Assembly: GCA_020850535.1 (NCBI GenBank)
Contig: JADZEM010000161.1
Coordinates: forward strand, 1-32,633
DNA: 32,633 bases
From: Chloroflexota bacterium
Lineage (GTDB): Bacteria > Chloroflexota > UBA6077 > JACCZL01
Reading direction: 5' to 3'
Positions 30,578-32,633 of this stretch are shown piece after piece (the first letter of the stretch is position 1; the number at the start of each line of letters is the position of its first letter). The translations under genes were made by a program, and so were the position numbers. The notes beneath the pieces were generated by a model. That model saw only the letters and a list, made by a program, of their open reading frames with translations, was not told the origin of the DNA and ran no database searches.

Positions 30578-31819
30578 TCACCACGGCAGCTCTCCACGCA
30601 CCGCCGCCTCGACGCAGACCTCCGTCGGGCGGAAGACCGAGTTGTAGCCGTAGCCAGGGATGATGTTCGCCAGCTTGGCCGAGTCGGTGACGATGGTCCG
30701 CCAGCCGTGCTTCTCGGCCAGCTCGCGGGCCGTCATCAGGTAGTAGCAAGCCCCGCTGATCAGCAAGCCGCCCGCCGCCAGAATCGTGTCTGAGTACCCG
30801 AGATGGTCGGCGGCTGCCCGGTTCTGGTAGTTCGTGGTGATGAGCAGCTTCACGTCCGGGTGGACGGTGCGGCCCCCCAGCAGGCGGGCCATGTCGCGCA
30901 GCTCGACAATCGAGAGCTGCGGCGCCGTGAACGCAACAAGGTCCGGGCGCTTCCGCTCTGGCTGGAACGTCTGGTAGACGGCCCGCAGCGTGCCCGGCTC
31001 GACGGTCAGCGTGCGGCCCGGCTGGCGTCCGCCGAACGCCTCTTCGACGGTCCGGGCCTCGGGCGTCACGCCGACGAGGTGGAACATCGCCAGCGAGCCG
31101 TAGCTGGCGAGCGTCGCCCCGAGCTGCTTCAACTGATCGACGGTCGGCTGGACCTCCAGCCCGGCGACAACCGGCACCTGCCAGTAGTCGCTGACCTGCC
31201 GGCCGATCCAGCAGCCGAGCGCACCCCAATCGCTGGTACAGGCCGGCTGCTCCCGCAACTGCACCAGGACCGTTCCCAGCCGCTGCTCGGGCAGGTGGTA
31301 GCCGTAGCGGGCCGTGCGGCCGGTCAGGGCCGCCGCCAGCGCGACCGGGCCGCCTTCGAAGTTGGAGCGCGCCCCGGCGACGGCGTTGGCGAAAATGACG
31401 GTGCCGGTGTCGCCCCAGGCCACGTGCTCCCCGAAGCGCGGCGGCGAGACGGTCTGATAGTTGATGCAGGTATCCAGGGTCAGGACGCCGAGCTTCCGCA
31501 ACGCCTGGGTGAGCCGCAGCTCCAGGCGCACCTGCCGCTCATCCTGTCCCAACGCCTCCCACATCGCCACGTCAACGCTGCGGGGATTCGAGGTGACGGG
31601 CACCACCGCCTGTCCGCCGAGCCCGGCCATCTCCTCGACCCACTCCAGGCACGGCTCGCCCATCGACTCGATCTCGGCCATCATGTGGGCCGAGTCGATG
31701 GGCACGAAGTCCGCCGCTCCGAAGAACTCTCCGACCGTCATCTGAAGCTGTAAGGCGCGGCGAACGGCCTCACCACGCTCGCCTGCGAGCATGGCCCGTT
31801 CGTCGTCGTTGAGTCGCAT
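30578..31819 (-). CDS. Aconitase X catalytic (large, DUF521) subunit
   Basis: Iron-sulfur hydro-lyase subunit of 413 residues. PPRFGEHVAWGDTGTVIFAN and SNFEGGPVALAAALTGRTA are diagnostic of aconitase X. Three candidate cluster cysteines are present: Cys118 (TLDTCINYQ, replacing the usual CTPY), Cys358 (SGACYYLM) and Cys402 (EVCVEAAVRG). Known substrates of the family are mevalonate 5-phosphate and cis-3-hydroxy-L-proline; this one cannot be assigned. No mevalonate or proline-catabolism gene is nearby. The gap to the small subunit is 26 bases. A small membrane protein gene precedes it. Confidence 0.92.
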   Translation of the reverse strand: MRLNDDERAMLAGERGEAVRRALQLQMTVGEFFGAADFVPIDSAHMMAEIESMGEPCLEWVEEMAGLGGQAVVPVTSNPRSVDVAMWEALGQDERQVRLELRLTQALRKLGVLTLDTCINYQTVSPPRFGEHVAWGDTGTVIFANAVAGARSNFEGGPVALAAALTGRTARYGYHLPEQRLGTVLVQLREQPACTSDWGALGCWIGRQVSDYWQVPVVAGLEVQPTVDQLKQLGATLASYGSLAMFHLVGVTPEARTVEEAFGGRQPGRTLTVEPGTLRAVYQTFQPERKRPDLVAFTAPQLSIVELRDMARLLGGRTVHPDVKLLITTNYQNRAAADHLGYSDTILAAGGLLISGACYYLMTARELAEKHGWRTIVTDSAKLANIIPGYGYNSVFRPTEVCVEAAVRGELPW

Positions 31820-31874
31820 CGGGCTGATCTCTCCATTCGCACGAGGATCGTGCCGCCCGGCCCCGGGCGGCGGG

Positions 31875-32312
31875 CTACCACTGGCGCAACGTGCGCCGCG
31901 CTGGATGGGTCACGATGACGGCCGCGATGCACAGCGCCGCGACCACCAGCGGCGGGCCATCGGCGATCCACTTGAGCGGCTCGCCACGGAACGTGCTGGC
32001 GATCACGGCGAGGACCGCGAGCAGGTAGACCTGAATGGTCGTGGTCCGACCGAGGGGATCGCGCGCGGCCAGGGCCGGTGCGACCACCAGCCCGACGAAC
32101 CACAACGAGATCATGTAGTTCTCGATGTGGCCGATGGGGCCGGCCATGCCCCAGGTCCAGCCGCCCGGCGCGAAGAAGCCGACCAGCAGCAGCAGGAGCC
32201 AGATGGCGGCCCCGATCCACAACGCCAGCGGCAACCAGCGCCCGGCGGTGGGGGTGGGCGGCCCGCCGGCGGACTGACGCACGCGGAAACCTGACCGCCG
32301 ACGTTGGGGCAT
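31875..32312 (-). CDS. Small four-helix membrane protein, unknown function
   Basis: A 145-residue protein that I do not recognise, with four hydrophobic segments (WLPLALWIGAAIWLLLLLV near 26-44, ISLWFVGLVVAPALA, TIQVYLLAVLAVIAS, PPLVVAALCIAAVIV). The N-terminal 25 residues are basic and Pro-rich and the C-terminus is Arg-rich, both probably cytoplasmic. It is co-directional with the aconitase X genes, 55 bases before the large subunit, so it may be part of that operon, perhaps as a transport or anchoring component (inference). The ATG at 32312 has a modest GGTGAAG upstream. The codon pattern matches its neighbours. Confidence 0.7.
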   Translation of the reverse strand: MPQRRRSGFRVRQSAGGPPTPTAGRWLPLALWIGAAIWLLLLLVGFFAPGGWTWGMAGPIGHIENYMISLWFVGLVVAPALAARDPLGRTTTIQVYLLAVLAVIASTFRGEPLKWIADGPPLVVAALCIAAVIVTHPARRTLRQW

Positions 32313-32454
32313 CTACTTCACCGCCAGGTGTCTTCCAAGAGTGATCGCCTGCGGGGAGTGTAGCCGGCGCCCGCGCGCCCCCGCACGACCGAGCGCCGCC
32401 CCCGCAGGGCGATTGCATGTTCGCTGGTGTTCCCGAAGCGCGACGAGGCGCGCA

Positions 32455-32599
32455 GTCGGGGGTTGAAACCCCCGCCTACACGCATGCAGTCGCTGCGCGA
32501 CGGCCGCCGGGAACGGCAGGCACTGGTGCGACTGGAGCGTCGCGCAGCGACTGCAGGATCGTAGGCGGGGCTTTCAAGCCCCGACGCGGCGGCACGACG
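32455..32599 (+). repeat. REP-like dispersed element, copy C (complete)
   Basis: This is the most complete copy: a first hairpin (GGGGGTT / AACCCCC around 32458-32473), a GCATGCAG spacer, the 13-bp inverted pair starting GTCGCTGCGCGAC (32489-32501 and 32539-32551), and a second hairpin (32567-32582). Bases 32489-32599 match the window's first 111 bases with two differences. The rest of 32313-32633 shows no gene or other structure. Confidence 0.85.
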
Positions 32600-32633
32600 C
32601 GCTCAACATACGATTGCACTGGTAGCAGCATCA

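Overview
The window is a GC-rich stretch (roughly two thirds G+C by eye) of bacterial chromosome. The organism is most likely a member of the Chloroflexota. The support for this is a decaprenyl-phosphate phosphoribosyltransferase-like UbiA enzyme, exported proteins with modules I associate with that phylum (the 'YLI..G.RRWVA' motif and the 'FGFPISR' repeat-like domain), and the style of the dispersed repeats. The phylum is an inference; there is no rRNA or tRNA gene here to confirm it. Copies of the same REP-like element sit at both extreme ends, as is common for a contig broken at repeats.

Left part (1-8839): a translation and repair block on the + strand (rpsP, khpA, rimM, recO, with trmD absent from its usual place) and a GNAT acetyltransferase. 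A GT-C glycosyltransferase lies divergent to the UbiA enzyme. Then come a DoxX / HxlR divergent pair with a palindromic AT-rich intergenic region, an M50 site-2-type protease, and prephenate dehydrogenase. Middle part (8840-14452): a dispersed composite repeat, two exported proteins (one with an HExxH...E zinc-protease signature), two class I methyltransferases, a small membrane-anchored protein and a Nudix hydrolase.

Ureide/carbamoyl block (14539-21696, all on the - strand, read right to left): fdrA (allF-like), allG-like DUF1116, carbamate kinase, an isochorismatase-fold amidohydrolase, an NCS2-like permease and a stand-alone homologue of the C-terminal domain of allophanate hydrolase. The set suggests uptake of a carbamoyl-containing nitrogen compound, hydrolysis, phosphorolytic release of carbamoyl phosphate, and ATP recovery by carbamate kinase. 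A 12-bp dyad lies just upstream of fdrA.

Sulfur block (21856-26632, all on the - strand, read right to left): Rrf2 regulator, cysK, a fused ubiquitin-like/E1 protein, a CysO-like sulfur carrier, cysM, and two tandem JAMM peptidases, behind a near-consensus promoter. This is a protein-thiocarboxylate cysteine pathway like CysO/CysM/Mec/MoeZ of Mycobacterium tuberculosis, but with unusual architecture. The free carrier is encoded as ...Gly-Gly-Cys, so it is made with its tail blocked by the very residue the pathway produces. The second carrier is blocked by being fused to its own E1, and there are two JAMM peptidases. I regard this as the most interesting system in the window.

Right part (26719-32633): a REP-like element, a MmcQ/YjbR protein, an ArsA/Get3-type ATPase, a second copy of the composite repeat, and a four-gene operon on the - strand (small membrane protein, aconitase X large and small subunits, Tat-exported lipoprotein of the NMT1/THI5 substrate-binding type). 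Heptamer arrays of the (CCCNCGA)n type abut the stop codons of three genes, and a related hairpin abuts a fourth.
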